Shown here: one piece after another, positions 33,663-42,100 of the stretch
Layout of the letters: each line of letters starts with the position of its first letter
Numbering within the stretch: position 1 is the stretch's first letter
Source of the DNA: DATJGR01 sp963812255
GTDB lineage: Bacteria > Pseudomonadota > Gammaproteobacteria > Pseudomonadales > Azotimanducaceae
Assembly (NCBI GenBank): GCA_963812255.1
Contig: CAWEUM010000002.1
Coordinates: 478,423-542,422, forward strand
Length of the DNA stretch: 64,000 nucleotides
Direction: 5' to 3'
Translations under genes and position numbers: made by a program
Notes under the pieces: model-generated
Database searches by the model: none
Told to the model about the DNA's origin: nothing
The model's input: the letters and a program-made list of their open reading frames with translations, nothing else

Positions 33663-34853
33663 TCACAGCCCGAACTCAGAACTCAATCGTGCTCGGCGCA
33701 ACTCGCCGTAAGCGGCTCGCTCGAAGCGTCTGAACAGGTCTACGGCGTCGCGATCGAAAAACGGCAGGAGCTGGGTTGCCAGCACGCCCGCCACGCGCCG
33801 GGTAGGGTCGATCCAGAAGTAACTGTTGGCGAGTCCCGCCCAGCACAGGCTGCCTGCTGCACGACCCTCGGCGGACACTTGCGTATTGATCAGGAAACTC
33901 AGTCCCCATTTCTGCGGCATCCCGGGAAAGAAATCGCAGTCGTTGGAAAGCGCGACGTTGGTGGTGCGCAACGGAGCGACCTGGAGTGCCCCGATGTGGT
34001 TGCCGCTCATCGTCGCAACTGTCTGGGCCGCAAGGATTCGTGCGTCGTCGAATGTACCACCGTGCAGGAGCATCTGCAGGAAGCGCAGATAGTCCGGTAC
34101 CGTGGAATACAGACCCGCCCCGCCCGCATCGAACGGCGCATCCGGCGGGATCACCGGGGGAATCGGCATCAACCCGTCCGGCGTCCGCGCGTGCAGAGCT
34201 GCCTGTCTGAGTCCGAGTGCGGCCGACGGACCAAAGCGCGTGGAGGTCATGCCCAGCGGCGCAAATATATGCCGCGCGAGGTATGCGCCGAGTCGCTGGC
34301 CGCTGACCGCCTCGATCATTCGACCTGCCCAGTCGATACCGATGCCGTACTCCCAGCGTTGTCCGGGGTCGAAGAACAGCGGCATTTCGAGTGCCGTATC
34401 GCGATCTGCAGCTGGCGCGGGTGCGGCGACGGCGGCCTGATAACGCAGCAGATCCGCGTTCCAGAATGGGTACACGAATCCGGCCGTATGCGTGAGCAGA
34501 TGACGCAATGTCACCGGCGAACGCGGCGGTCGCAGTTGGGGTTGTCCCGCGGTATCGAAGCCGACACATACCTGCACGCGGCTGAGATAGGGCAAGACCT
34601 CCCCTGCGGGCGCGTCCAGGTCGAGTGCGCCGCGTTCCACCAATTGCATGGCCGCGACCGCCGTCACCGCCTTGGTCATCGATGCAATCCACAACACCGA
34701 ATCGGTGGTGATGGGGACTGAGCTGCCGTGTTCACGCACACCATGTGCAGAGAGATGCACCACGCCAGCGTCCGTAGCCACGCCGGCCACCACCCCCGGT
34801 AGCGCACCGATTTGCGTGACCTCGTCAATCAGAGCGCTGATCGTCGCGTTCAT
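33663..34853 (-). CDS. Serine hydrolase, beta-lactamase family (no signal peptide)
   Basis: A 396-residue class C-like serine hydrolase, probably cytosolic as no signal peptide is seen. Motifs: the nucleophile in WIASMTKAVTAV (SMTK, about residue 64), HLLTHTAGF (about 123) and the tyrosine motif region WEYGIGIDWAG (about 172). It resembles EstB-type esterases and lactone hydrolases. It is not in an operon with the other serine hydrolase; the two share only the general fold. Confidence 0.87.
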   Translation of the reverse strand: MNATISALIDEVTQIGALPGVVAGVATDAGVVHLSAHGVREHGSSVPITTDSVLWIASMTKAVTAVAAMQLVERGALDLDAPAGEVLPYLSRVQVCVGFDTAGQPQLRPPRSPVTLRHLLTHTAGFVYPFWNADLLRYQAAVAAPAPAADRDTALEMPLFFDPGQRWEYGIGIDWAGRMIEAVSGQRLGAYLARHIFAPLGMTSTRFGPSAALGLRQAALHARTPDGLMPIPPVIPPDAPFDAGGAGLYSTVPDYLRFLQMLLHGGTFDDARILAAQTVATMSGNHIGALQVAPLRTTNVALSNDCDFFPGMPQKWGLSFLINTQVSAEGRAAGSLCWAGLANSYFWIDPTRRVAGVLATQLLPFFDRDAVDLFRRFERAAYGELRRARLSSEFGL

Positions 34854-35161
34854 ACGAAGTAGTCCATTGGCCGTGGCGAAATTTGCTTGCCCATCGCGAT
34901 ACCCATCGGGAGAGATTGTCGCATGAAGAAACTCGCATTCGAGCTCCTGACGTCCAGCTGGCGCCGCGTTGAGCCGAACCGGAGCTATTGGTGGAGCGAC
35001 AACTGCGACCCGATGCCCAACAGAGTCAGAAAGGGGTAGCCGCCGCCGGAACAGTTTGATTCACGAAGCTTTGCGCACCGAGTGCGCACGGAGTGAATGG
35101 ACTCCCTCTCCGGCAGCGACAACAATGCGCCGATCAGCAAGCCTCCTTGGCGGTACCACTG
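34854..35161. other. Divergent intergenic region, no gene seen
   Basis: About 308 bp separate the serine hydrolase and the large regulator, transcribed away from each other. It should hold both promoters. I see no clear dyad, RNA or coding frame. Confidence 0.4.
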
Positions 35162-37609
35162 ATGCTGAACACCGGCACCCTGACGTTCGAAGATTTTCAG
35201 TTGAACCTCGATACCCTGGAACTGCTTCGTGGGGGCAGGCCGGTCCAGATGGAACCGAAGAACTTCGCGCTCCTCGCTTATCTGGCGAGTGAATCCGGAA
35301 GGCTCGTCTCGAGAGAAGAGTTGCTCGATGAGCTGTGGGGTCATCGCCATGTCAGCGATGCCGCATTGGCTACCCAGGCAAAGGCGCTGCGTCGGGTGCT
35401 GGGCGACGATGGCCGCTCGCAGCGCATCATCCGCACGGTCCGCGGTCGTGGCTATCAGTTCGTCGCCAAACTACGGCGCATTGAAGTGGGTGACGAGGCT
35501 GCAGCGCAAGACGGTGCAGCCCTGCACAATCTTCCCAGGGAACGCACACCGCTGTTCGGCCGTGACGAAGACGTTCGCGATTGTCTTGGGGCGATGGCCG
35601 CGCACCGCCTGACAACCATTCTAGGAATTGGTGGAACGGGCAAAACGCGGCTCGCGGCCCGAGTCGGCCGTGAGAGCGTATCCCGGTTCAGTGAGGGCGT
35701 GTGGTTCGTCGATCTGATTCCCTTGGCCGATCTGAATGCGCTGGAGACGGGCATCGCCAACACGATCGGCTTGGCCCTCCAGCCTGGCCCGACCCGGTTG
35801 CAGCTCATTCAGGCGCTGGAACATCGCGACCTGCTGTTGATCCTCGATAACTGCGAGCACATGCGTGACGAAACAGCCGATCTTCTGGATGCTTTGCTCG
35901 AGTACACACGCAGCCCCCGTTTCCTGACGACGAGCCGCGACCCGATCAGGCTGGCCGACGAGTTCCGCTTCCCACTGGAACCGCTGGCGACATCCTCCGA
36001 GAGCGAACTGCCGCCCGCGGTGAAACTGTTCCGGGCCACGGCAGCCCGCCACGGCGTGCAGGATATGGCTACCGACGAAGACCTGATGCGCAGCATCTGC
36101 ACGCGGTTGGACGGCCTCCCGCTGGCAATCGAGCTGGCGGCGGCTCAGTTACGCCACCTGTCTCTCAAAGAGCTGGCGCAACGTCTGAACAGGCGCTTCG
36201 AGCTTCTGGCCGGTCGGGAGCGCTCAGCTTCAGGGCGACAGTCCAACCTGCTGGGTGTTCTGGAAGATACCTGGGCCATGCTGCAACCCAACGAGATCAG
36301 CCTGCTGGGTCAGCTGAGCGCTTTCCCGGAACAGTTTCAATTGTCAGATGTTGAAGAAGTCCTCGACGCGTTTCCCTCGGCAGCATTCGCGCGGCTGGTA
36401 GATCTGGCACTCATCAGTCGGACCGCCCGTGCGGGCGGCTGGTGGCGCGTGCTGGAGACGGTCAGACTGTTCGCTGTCGAGCAACTCGGCACCCGCGCGA
36501 TGGAAGACAACGCGCGGCGCCATGCGGACTGGTGTATTCGGCGGCTCGGCCGGTTCCCGGATGACCAGCTCGAGAACCTGACCCAGGCGGCTTGGTGCTT
36601 TGCACACTACGCGGATCTGGAAAAAGCCGAGACGTTCTTTCGGGAACGGAATGAGATGGAGTCCGCGATGCTTCTATGCAGCGGCGTCGGCCTGATGATC
36701 CAGCTCGATCACGGAGGTCGAGCTCGCGACCGGCTGCAACGCGCGTGCAGCTACCTGACGAGCGGGCCTTCGCCCTACTGGGCGGCGCGCCTGCACGCCA
36801 CAGCCGGTCTTGCCGGGCAGGCGAATCGATCGCCCGCCATGCTCATCGAACACAGTGAGGCCTACCTCAAGCTCGCGCAGGCGCTGAACGACTCCGCACT
36901 GGAAGCAAACGCGTTGCTGATGAACGCTCTGAGTACGATTTTCGTCGACCCGGATCTCGCCTTCGAACAGCTGCGTCGGTCGATCGCTCTTGGCGACTCG
37001 CTCGGCAACCGGTCCATCGCCGACGCGGGAAATTGCTTTCGTGCCTGGCTGATGGCCGTGAAACGTGACTACGAAGGCGCGCTGAGGGTTGCCCTGGAAA
37101 TCATAGAGCGCTTCGAGGCCGCGCCCGGGGCCGTGGACAACCCCACCTACAACGCCATAGGCATCGTCACGACCTGCATGCTGTTGGATCAGCCCGAGGA
37201 TGCGATGCAGTGGATCGAGCGGATTCAGAAGTTCCCGGCGGCGCCTTCTTTCTGGGGCATCCGCCTGCTCCATGCCTGCGTGCTGGCGGCGAATCATCAG
37301 CATCCCGAAGCTGCGGCCATCTGCCTGCTGGTGAAGGAACAACTGAATCGCGCGACCCGGGATGAGTTTCCCGACATGCTCGTGGCGGCCGCGCTGCTGG
37401 CTGAACAGACAGGTGATCGACACCGCGCTCGGCTCTGGCTGCGCTCGATTCGCGACGGCGGTATGCCGATTCAGATGTATCACACGATCTGTCTTTACCG
37501 TCAGCTGTACGACCGGATCGGTTTCGGTCGTAAATCATCGGTCGGGGAACCTTACGAACGGATCCGCGACGAGGTGTCAGGCTGGCTCAAAAACCTGGCA
37601 TCCGCCTGA
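35162..37609 (+). CDS. Winged-helix transcriptional regulator with STAND ATPase and TPR-like repeats
   Basis: A protein of 815 residues from ATG 35162. Residues 1-105 form an OmpR/CadC-type winged helix (FEDFQLNLDTLELLRGG at the start; IIRTVRGRGYQFVA at the end). Next is a STAND/NB-ARC-type ATPase with Walker A ILGIGGTGKTRLA (about 155) and Walker B LLLILDNCEHM (about 225), then LTTSRDPIRL and LDGLPLAIELAAAQLR (GLPLA motif). The C-terminal half is helical repeats that may bind a ligand or partner. Such proteins are ATP-switched activators. The neighbouring minus-strand redox cluster is a candidate target (inference). The 3' end overlaps the convergent CMD gene by 58 bp. A GTG at 35093 would extend the N terminus. 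Confidence 0.85.
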   Translation: MLNTGTLTFEDFQLNLDTLELLRGGRPVQMEPKNFALLAYLASESGRLVSREELLDELWGHRHVSDAALATQAKALRRVLGDDGRSQRIIRTVRGRGYQFVAKLRRIEVGDEAAAQDGAALHNLPRERTPLFGRDEDVRDCLGAMAAHRLTTILGIGGTGKTRLAARVGRESVSRFSEGVWFVDLIPLADLNALETGIANTIGLALQPGPTRLQLIQALEHRDLLLILDNCEHMRDETADLLDALLEYTRSPRFLTTSRDPIRLADEFRFPLEPLATSSESELPPAVKLFRATAARHGVQDMATDEDLMRSICTRLDGLPLAIELAAAQLRHLSLKELAQRLNRRFELLAGRERSASGRQSNLLGVLEDTWAMLQPNEISLLGQLSAFPEQFQLSDVEEVLDAFPSAAFARLVDLALISRTARAGGWWRVLETVRLFAVEQLGTRAMEDNARRHADWCIRRLGRFPDDQLENLTQAAWCFAHYADLEKAETFFRERNEMESAMLLCSGVGLMIQLDHGGRARDRLQRACSYLTSGPSPYWAARLHATAGLAGQANRSPAMLIEHSEAYLKLAQALNDSALEANALLMNALSTIFVDPDLAFEQLRRSIALGDSLGNRSIADAGNCFRAWLMAVKRDYEGALRVALEIIERFEAAPGAVDNPTYNAIGIVTTCMLLDQPEDAMQWIERIQKFPAAPSFWGIRLLHACVLAANHQHPEAAAICLLVKEQLNRATRDEFPDMLVAAALLAEQTGDRHRARLWLRSIRDGGMPIQMYHTICLYRQLYDRIGFGRKSSVGEPYERIRDEVSGWLKNLASA

Positions 37610-38202
37610 TCCCCCGCCGCCGCGGCCACATCGCGTCCCACGATCATTGTTTCCAGCAGCTGGGGATCCAGCTCCGCATACACGGCATCAGGCTCTGCGC
37701 CAAGCCCATCGACCAGTTTGGTAAAGAAAGCTCGCGCGGCGGCGGCTGCGGTGATGTCGAATATCTCGCCATCATCAAAGCCGGCGTCACGCAGCCGACC
37801 GATGTCGGCCGCAGTGACGCGATCCGCGTGCCGCGCGACCAGGCGCGCGTGTCTGACCACGGCCATTTCGGACTGGGAGAGCACACCTTCGCCGTCGGCG
37901 AGGACGATCATGCGAATTTCGGGAACCGTGAACGTCGCCATCAGTTTCTTCGAGTGCGCCAGACAGCAGTACGTGCTGCGCAGCTCATGGGCGGCTGCCA
38001 GCGCAATCAGCTCGAACCGGCGTAACGGCATGTGAGCCTTGATCCCCGCCTGTAGATGCGCCCACAGCGGCATGATCTCCGGTCGCATTCCGAACACCGT
38101 GGCGTAGTTCGGCAGATAGCCGAAGAAGCCGGCCTGCCGATCGTACATCTGACGGGTCTGCTCCGAGGCCTGCTCCGGCGGGATGAACTCGACGAATGCC
38201 AT
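37552..38202 (-). CDS. Carboxymuconolactone decarboxylase/AhpD-fold protein
   Basis: A 216-residue protein of the CMD/AhpD fold. The motif region reads ELRSTYCCLAHSKKL: the cysteine four residues before the His is present, but the one three before it in the usual CxxC is replaced by Ser, with an adjacent extra Cys. A classical two-cysteine peroxidase mechanism is therefore doubtful. ATG 38202 is chosen because AGGAG lies upstream and the family starts there (MAFVEFIPPEQA). It follows the 2OG oxygenase gene by 28 bp, so it is in the same operon, and its 3' end overlaps the regulator gene on the other strand. Confidence 0.82.
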   Translation of the reverse strand: MAFVEFIPPEQASEQTRQMYDRQAGFFGYLPNYATVFGMRPEIMPLWAHLQAGIKAHMPLRRFELIALAAAHELRSTYCCLAHSKKLMATFTVPEIRMIVLADGEGVLSQSEMAVVRHARLVARHADRVTAADIGRLRDAGFDDGEIFDITAAAAARAFFTKLVDGLGAEPDAVYAELDPQLLETMIVGRDVAAAAGDQADARFLSQPDTSSRIRS

Positions 38203-38230
38203 GGTCAGTCTCCTCGGCTCCCTGGAGGCA

Positions 38231-39172
38231 CTAAGCTCTGAAATGATCGATCTGGACTTCCTGGCCCAGATCCTGATAGTCCCCGGCCGCACGCAAGCGG
38301 CGGAACTCACCCCAGTTGATGGGGCGGTAACGTGCGCCCCGATCAAGCGTCGTCGTCAGCGGCGCGTAGTCGACGTCGTAACGGGGATTGAAGAAGAACG
38401 GCACGCTGAAACGCTGGCTCGCGGCGTTCGCGCGTACCCGATGCAACGCAGCCCGGTAGCGGTCGTTGGACCAGACCTGGACGATGTCTCCAACATTGAT
38501 TACCAGCGCGCCTTCAACGCTAGGCACCAGGTTCCATACCCCGTTGCGAAGCACTTCAAGCCCCGGCCGGTCGTCCTGTAGGAGGATGGTCACTGCACCC
38601 GCGTCGGTGTGCTGGTTAACGCCGAGGTAACCCGCGCTCGGCAGGTTCAACCCGTTCGGCCGCTCGGGATTCGGGCATCTTGGATAATAGTTGATGCGCA
38701 CGAAACTGGAGTGGGTCGGGAGAAACGCGTGATACAGGAACTGCTCAGGGACACCGAGGTTGAGCGATATCGCCGCCAGTAACCGGAAAGCCAAGGCTTC
38801 GCAGGCTTCGTAATGGGCTACCAGCGCGGTACGCAATCCCGCCGGATGCTCGGGCCACTGGGGACGTTCTCCGTCTTTGTCTGCCGGCCCATAGTCGAAC
38901 ACCTCCTTCCAGTCCTTCGTATTCTTCGTGAGCTCCTCATCGAAATATCCCCAGGGGTTGTCGGCCGTCCGCCGAATGCCGCGTTTCGCCTCCATAGGCA
39001 GGTCGAAGAACTCCCGTGCCTGGGTCAGCAGGGCCTGCGACAGCGCGCTGTCGAGCCCGTGGTTGACTACCTGAAAGCACCCCCAGTCCCTGCAGGCCAG
39101 ATCGAGGGTTCGCAGAGTTTCCGGCGCTTGCAGTTGCGCGATGTCGATGACCGGTACGCTCGTCGTTTGCAT
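38231..39172 (-). CDS. 2-oxoglutarate/Fe(II) oxygenase, isopenicillin-N-synthase-like
   Basis: A 313-residue IPNS/2OG-dioxygenase family protein. The iron ligands are seen as HTDAG (HxD, about residue 188) and the His of RYRAALHRV (about 245); the 2-oxoglutarate-binding Arg-x-Ser is in SQRFSVPFFFNP. The N-terminal region VPVIDIAQL is the usual non-heme dioxygenase N motif. The substrate is unknown; relatives oxidise small metabolites, hormones or peptides. It lies 22 bp after the CysK-glutaredoxin gene and 28 bp before the CMD gene, in one operon. Confidence 0.85.
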   Translation of the reverse strand: MQTTSVPVIDIAQLQAPETLRTLDLACRDWGCFQVVNHGLDSALSQALLTQAREFFDLPMEAKRGIRRTADNPWGYFDEELTKNTKDWKEVFDYGPADKDGERPQWPEHPAGLRTALVAHYEACEALAFRLLAAISLNLGVPEQFLYHAFLPTHSSFVRINYYPRCPNPERPNGLNLPSAGYLGVNQHTDAGAVTILLQDDRPGLEVLRNGVWNLVPSVEGALVINVGDIVQVWSNDRYRAALHRVRANAASQRFSVPFFFNPRYDVDYAPLTTTLDRGARYRPINWGEFRRLRAAGDYQDLGQEVQIDHFRA

Positions 39173-39194
39173 GGTTTGAGCCCTCAGCCACCGG

Positions 39195-40679
39195 TTATGC
39201 GACGTTGCGCTTGTGCAACCAGTTGGGGAGCAGGGTGTAGGGGTCTATCCGGCAATCCCGGTCGAACGTCACGCCCGCCGCCTCGAGTCTTTCGCGCAGA
39301 CGACCTGCCTTGAACTCGTCGAAGGCTTCCGTGCAGCCGCCGACGCGCTCGCCGCCGATGAAGATCTGCGGAATCGTGACCTGGCCGGTCCGATTCGCGA
39401 GCACCGTCCGGATCTTGCCGCCGAGCTCACCCACCTGGTAAGCGACGGAGTCCAGGTCGACGCTCTCATAGGGGATCCCGGCGCGCGCGAACAGCTTGCG
39501 CACCGACCAGCAGAACTCGCACCACTCGAGCGCGAACATGACCACCGCGTTGCTCTCGAGGATCTCCGTCACCCGGGCTTCAATGGCCGGATCCGCCTGC
39601 ACCGGTTGCGCGGCTGCGACTGGTGCGGCGGCAGCCGTGTCGAAGCGGTGTCCGGGTGTGCTGCGCGACAGCGTCAGCTCGGCCTCGTTCATCTCCGCCT
39701 CGATGTCTGCAAACAGCGGCGTGGAGAGGTAGCGTTCGGCGGTATCCGGGAGCATGCAGAGGATGTTGCTGCCCGCGGGTGCGCGCGCCGCGACGGCCAG
39801 CGCGGCCGCGAACGTGGCGCCACTCGACGTGCCGACGAAGATGCCCTCTTCCCGGGCCAGGCGGCGGGCGCAGGTCATGGCGAACTCACCCGATACCGGC
39901 TCGATGCCGTCCACGTACCCCGCGGCGACTGCCGACTCGGTCAACCCGGAGATGAAGTCCGGGCTCCAGCCTTGCATCAGGTGTGGACGAAATCCGGGAT
40001 GTGACCCCATGGGCTTGCCGGAGGCGTCGCGCGGTTGCGGCGTGCCGCTGCCAAGCACCTGAGCATTGTCTGGTTCCGCGGCGATGATCCGCGTCTCGGG
40101 CGAGTGCGCGCGCAGGCCCCGGGCGACACCTTTGAGCGTTCCGCCCGTGCCGAAGCCGGTGACGAAGTAATGCAGCGTCTGGCCCGCGAAATCCGCAACG
40201 ATTTCTGCGGCGGTCGTCACCGTGTGTACGTCAGCGTTGGCTTCGTTGTCGAACTGGCGGCACAGGTAGTAGCCGTGTTCTCGCGCAAGCTCCTCTGCCT
40301 TGGCCAGCATGCCGCTGCCTTTTCCCGCGGCCGGAGTCAGCACCACTCTGGCACCCAGGAAGCGGAGCATCTTGCGTCGCTCGATGCTGAAGTTCTCGGC
40401 CATGACGACCACCAGCGGGTAACCCCGCTGGGCGCAGACCATGGCGAGGCCGATCCCCGTGTTGCCGCTGGTGGCTTCGATGACGGTCTGACCCGGTTTC
40501 AGCTCGCCGGACGCCTCCGCCGCTTCGATGATCGCGCGGGCCATCCGGTCCTTCACCGATCCCATCGGGTTGCGGGCTTCGACCTTGACGTACAGATTGA
40601 CGTGCTTCGGCGCTAACTTATTGATTTTTATAATCGGAGTATTGCCGATTGTGTCCAGAACGTTTTCGTAGAGAGCCAT
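39195..40679 (-). CDS. cysK: Cysteine synthase fused to glutaredoxin
   Basis: A 494-residue two-domain protein. Residues 1-330 form a PLP cysteine synthase/CBS-type enzyme: K43 in NPMGSVKDR is the PLP lysine, EATSGNTGIG binds substrate and FGTGGTLKG binds the phosphate. After an Ala/Pro linker, residues about 365-475 form a glutaredoxin with CEFC (C387, C390) and the cis-Pro TIPQIF. CysK makes cysteine from O-acetylserine and sulfide; the glutaredoxin may reduce disulfides of the enzyme or its products (inference). ATG 40679 is preferred to 40688 on ribosome-site spacing. It is the first gene of an operon with the oxygenase and CMD genes. Confidence 0.9.
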   Translation of the reverse strand: MALYENVLDTIGNTPIIKINKLAPKHVNLYVKVEARNPMGSVKDRMARAIIEAAEASGELKPGQTVIEATSGNTGIGLAMVCAQRGYPLVVVMAENFSIERRKMLRFLGARVVLTPAAGKGSGMLAKAEELAREHGYYLCRQFDNEANADVHTVTTAAEIVADFAGQTLHYFVTGFGTGGTLKGVARGLRAHSPETRIIAAEPDNAQVLGSGTPQPRDASGKPMGSHPGFRPHLMQGWSPDFISGLTESAVAAGYVDGIEPVSGEFAMTCARRLAREEGIFVGTSSGATFAAALAVAARAPAGSNILCMLPDTAERYLSTPLFADIEAEMNEAELTLSRSTPGHRFDTAAAAPVAAAQPVQADPAIEARVTEILESNAVVMFALEWCEFCWSVRKLFARAGIPYESVDLDSVAYQVGELGGKIRTVLANRTGQVTIPQIFIGGERVGGCTEAFDEFKAGRLRERLEAAGVTFDRDCRIDPYTLLPNWLHKRNVA

Positions 40680-40903
40680 GATCCGCACCTGTGTTGAAGG
40701 ATTTCAGCAAGGCTAATCAGTCGGCTCCGAGCAAGCTTGACGGAAGTGTGGCGAAAGCTTGAAGAACGTCTTCATGAAACATTCAAGCGTTCCTCATGTA
40801 CGCGGATCGGTGGATACCTACAGTGCGCCCGTCCGCTGCTGAGCCTCAGGCAACCAGCCAAGCGGTCGAACACAAATCGACAACTTAAACAGGAATGATT
40901 GCA
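40680..40903. promoter_or_regulatory. Divergent promoter region of cysK-grx and osmC with inverted repeats
   Basis: Two symmetric elements lie close together: GCTTGAA (40757-40763) with TTCAAGC (40782-40788), and inside it GAAGA (40761-40765) with TCTTC (40769-40773). Another AAGCTT palindrome is about 30 bp to the left. They could bind a regulator acting on both directions; no consensus is known to me, so this is suggestive only. Confidence 0.35.
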
Positions 40904-41476
40904 ATGAAGACCAATACGCAACAACGCGAATCCAACGTAGACAATGGCGTCAACGTGCAGGCCCTGCTCGAGGCACGCGAAGCACTGACCGCCGCGCCGG
41001 AAGCTGCCCAGTTCACCTGGCGCGCGACCTGCGACTGGGTAAACGGAACTCACTGCGCCGCTTCGGTAAAGGGCTTCTCCGGCCTCGGCGGGGAACAGAG
41101 CCACAAGACCGAGTTCACGTTCAATGCCGATCATCCGGAGATCTTCGCGTCTGAAGACAACGGTGCGACGCCGGTCGAGTACGTGATGGTGGGTCTGGCG
41201 AGTTGCCTGACCGCCGGTGTCGCCAGCGTGGCACAGAACCGCGGGATTCAGCTTCGCTCGGTAAAGGCGACGCTCGAGGGCGATATGGACCTTTACGGGA
41301 TCCTCGGCATCGACAGCGACGTACGCAACGGCTTCAGCGACATCCGGGTTGCTTTCGATATCGACGCGGACGCCACCCGTGAAGAGATCGAGGCGCTGGT
41401 CGCTCAGTCCCAGAAGCGCTCGGCCGTCTACGACATCATCACCAATCCGGGCAACGTCACGGTATCGGTGAAGTGA
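40904..41476 (+). CDS. OsmC-family protein
   Basis: A protein of about 190 residues with the OsmC/Ohr fold. One redox cysteine is seen in VGLASCLTAGV; the second, normally in a CPV segment, is replaced here (KRSAVYDIITNP has Ser-Ala-Val). Such members are common and may not be true peroxidases. ATG 40904 has AGGA nine or ten bases upstream, while the ATG at 40895 is too close to it. It is transcribed away from cysK-grx, and its stop overlaps the start of the flavoprotein gene (TGATG), so the two form an operon. Confidence 0.85.
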   Translation: MKTNTQQRESNVDNGVNVQALLEAREALTAAPEAAQFTWRATCDWVNGTHCAASVKGFSGLGGEQSHKTEFTFNADHPEIFASEDNGATPVEYVMVGLASCLTAGVASVAQNRGIQLRSVKATLEGDMDLYGILGIDSDVRNGFSDIRVAFDIDADATREEIEALVAQSQKRSAVYDIITNPGNVTVSVK

Positions 41477-41781
41477 TGCAGCAGCCACTGCGCACCGCAG
41501 TGCCGGTTGGCTCCCGCCGCGTCGACGTGATCGTCGTCGGCGGGGGCCAGGCCGGTCTTGCCACGTCGTTCGTTTTGCGCGAACGCGGCATTGATCACGT
41601 CGTCTTTGAGCGCGGCGAGGTCGGCCAGCGCTGGCGCCGCGAGCGCTGGTGCTCCTTGAAACTGCTGACGCCCAACTGGATGTGTCGGCTTCCGGGACAT
41701 GCCTATGATGGGCTGGATCCGCACGGTTTCATGAACAAAGACGAGGCCGCCGACTTTCTCGATTGCTACGCCCTGCGATTT
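41476..41781 (+). pseudogene. 5' fragment of a flavin-dependent monooxygenase (CzcO-like), cut at the junction
   Basis: About 100 residues of an FAD-dependent monooxygenase remain. They show the dinucleotide-binding DVIVVGGGQAGLATSFVL and the following ERWCSLKLLTPNWMCRLPG, typical of CzcO/flavin-containing monooxygenases. Full members have 350-450 residues; here the gene stops at a TAG created where the sequence changes into archaeal DNA. It was translationally coupled to osmC. Confidence 0.85.
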
Positions 41782-41784
41782 TAG
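41778..41784. other. Junction between bacterial and archaeal sequence
   Basis: Base composition, codon use and gene content change here within a few bases. The left side is an interrupted flavoprotein gene; the right side is the middle of an archaeal transposase gene in an unrelated frame. No inverted repeat, target duplication or att-like core marks the join, which favours an assembly chimera over integration. Confidence 0.85.
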
Positions 41785-41993
41785 GAATCTGTCTGTAATA
41801 GCACAACGGAGAAACAACTTTGAACAATGGAAAGACAGCATGGTAAGCTATGGACAGAGATGGATTGTTGAAACCGTGTTCTCATATTTAAAAAGAATGT
41901 TTGGAGAATATGTTTATTCTACCAAAATGGAAAATATGAAACAGGAACTAAGGCTTAAAGTATCTCTGTATAACAAGTTTCTGTCTCTTTAGT
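41783..41993 (+). pseudogene. 3' fragment of an archaeal IS5-like transposase
   Basis: The frame from the junction gives a transposase C-terminal core, SYGQRWIVETVFSYLKRMFG, with the catalytic-type Glu and the YLKRMFGEY motif. A one-base shift in an A run at about 41939-41942 separates the end (SLYNKFLSL and stop at 41991-41993). The 5' part is lost at the junction. It is not the same IS as the one at 42101. Confidence 0.7.
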
Positions 41994-42100
41994 CAAGGCA
42001 TGAAATATGAATTATTCTTAAATTAGACGAATCATGCAACAGAGCACAATGGACATGTAAAACACAATGAAATCTCTGGAGCAGAAAACGACATATATCT

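Noticed and set aside
37552..38202. Second selenoprotein at the CMD gene
   Set aside because: The motif region has two ordinary Cys codons and no in-frame UGA.
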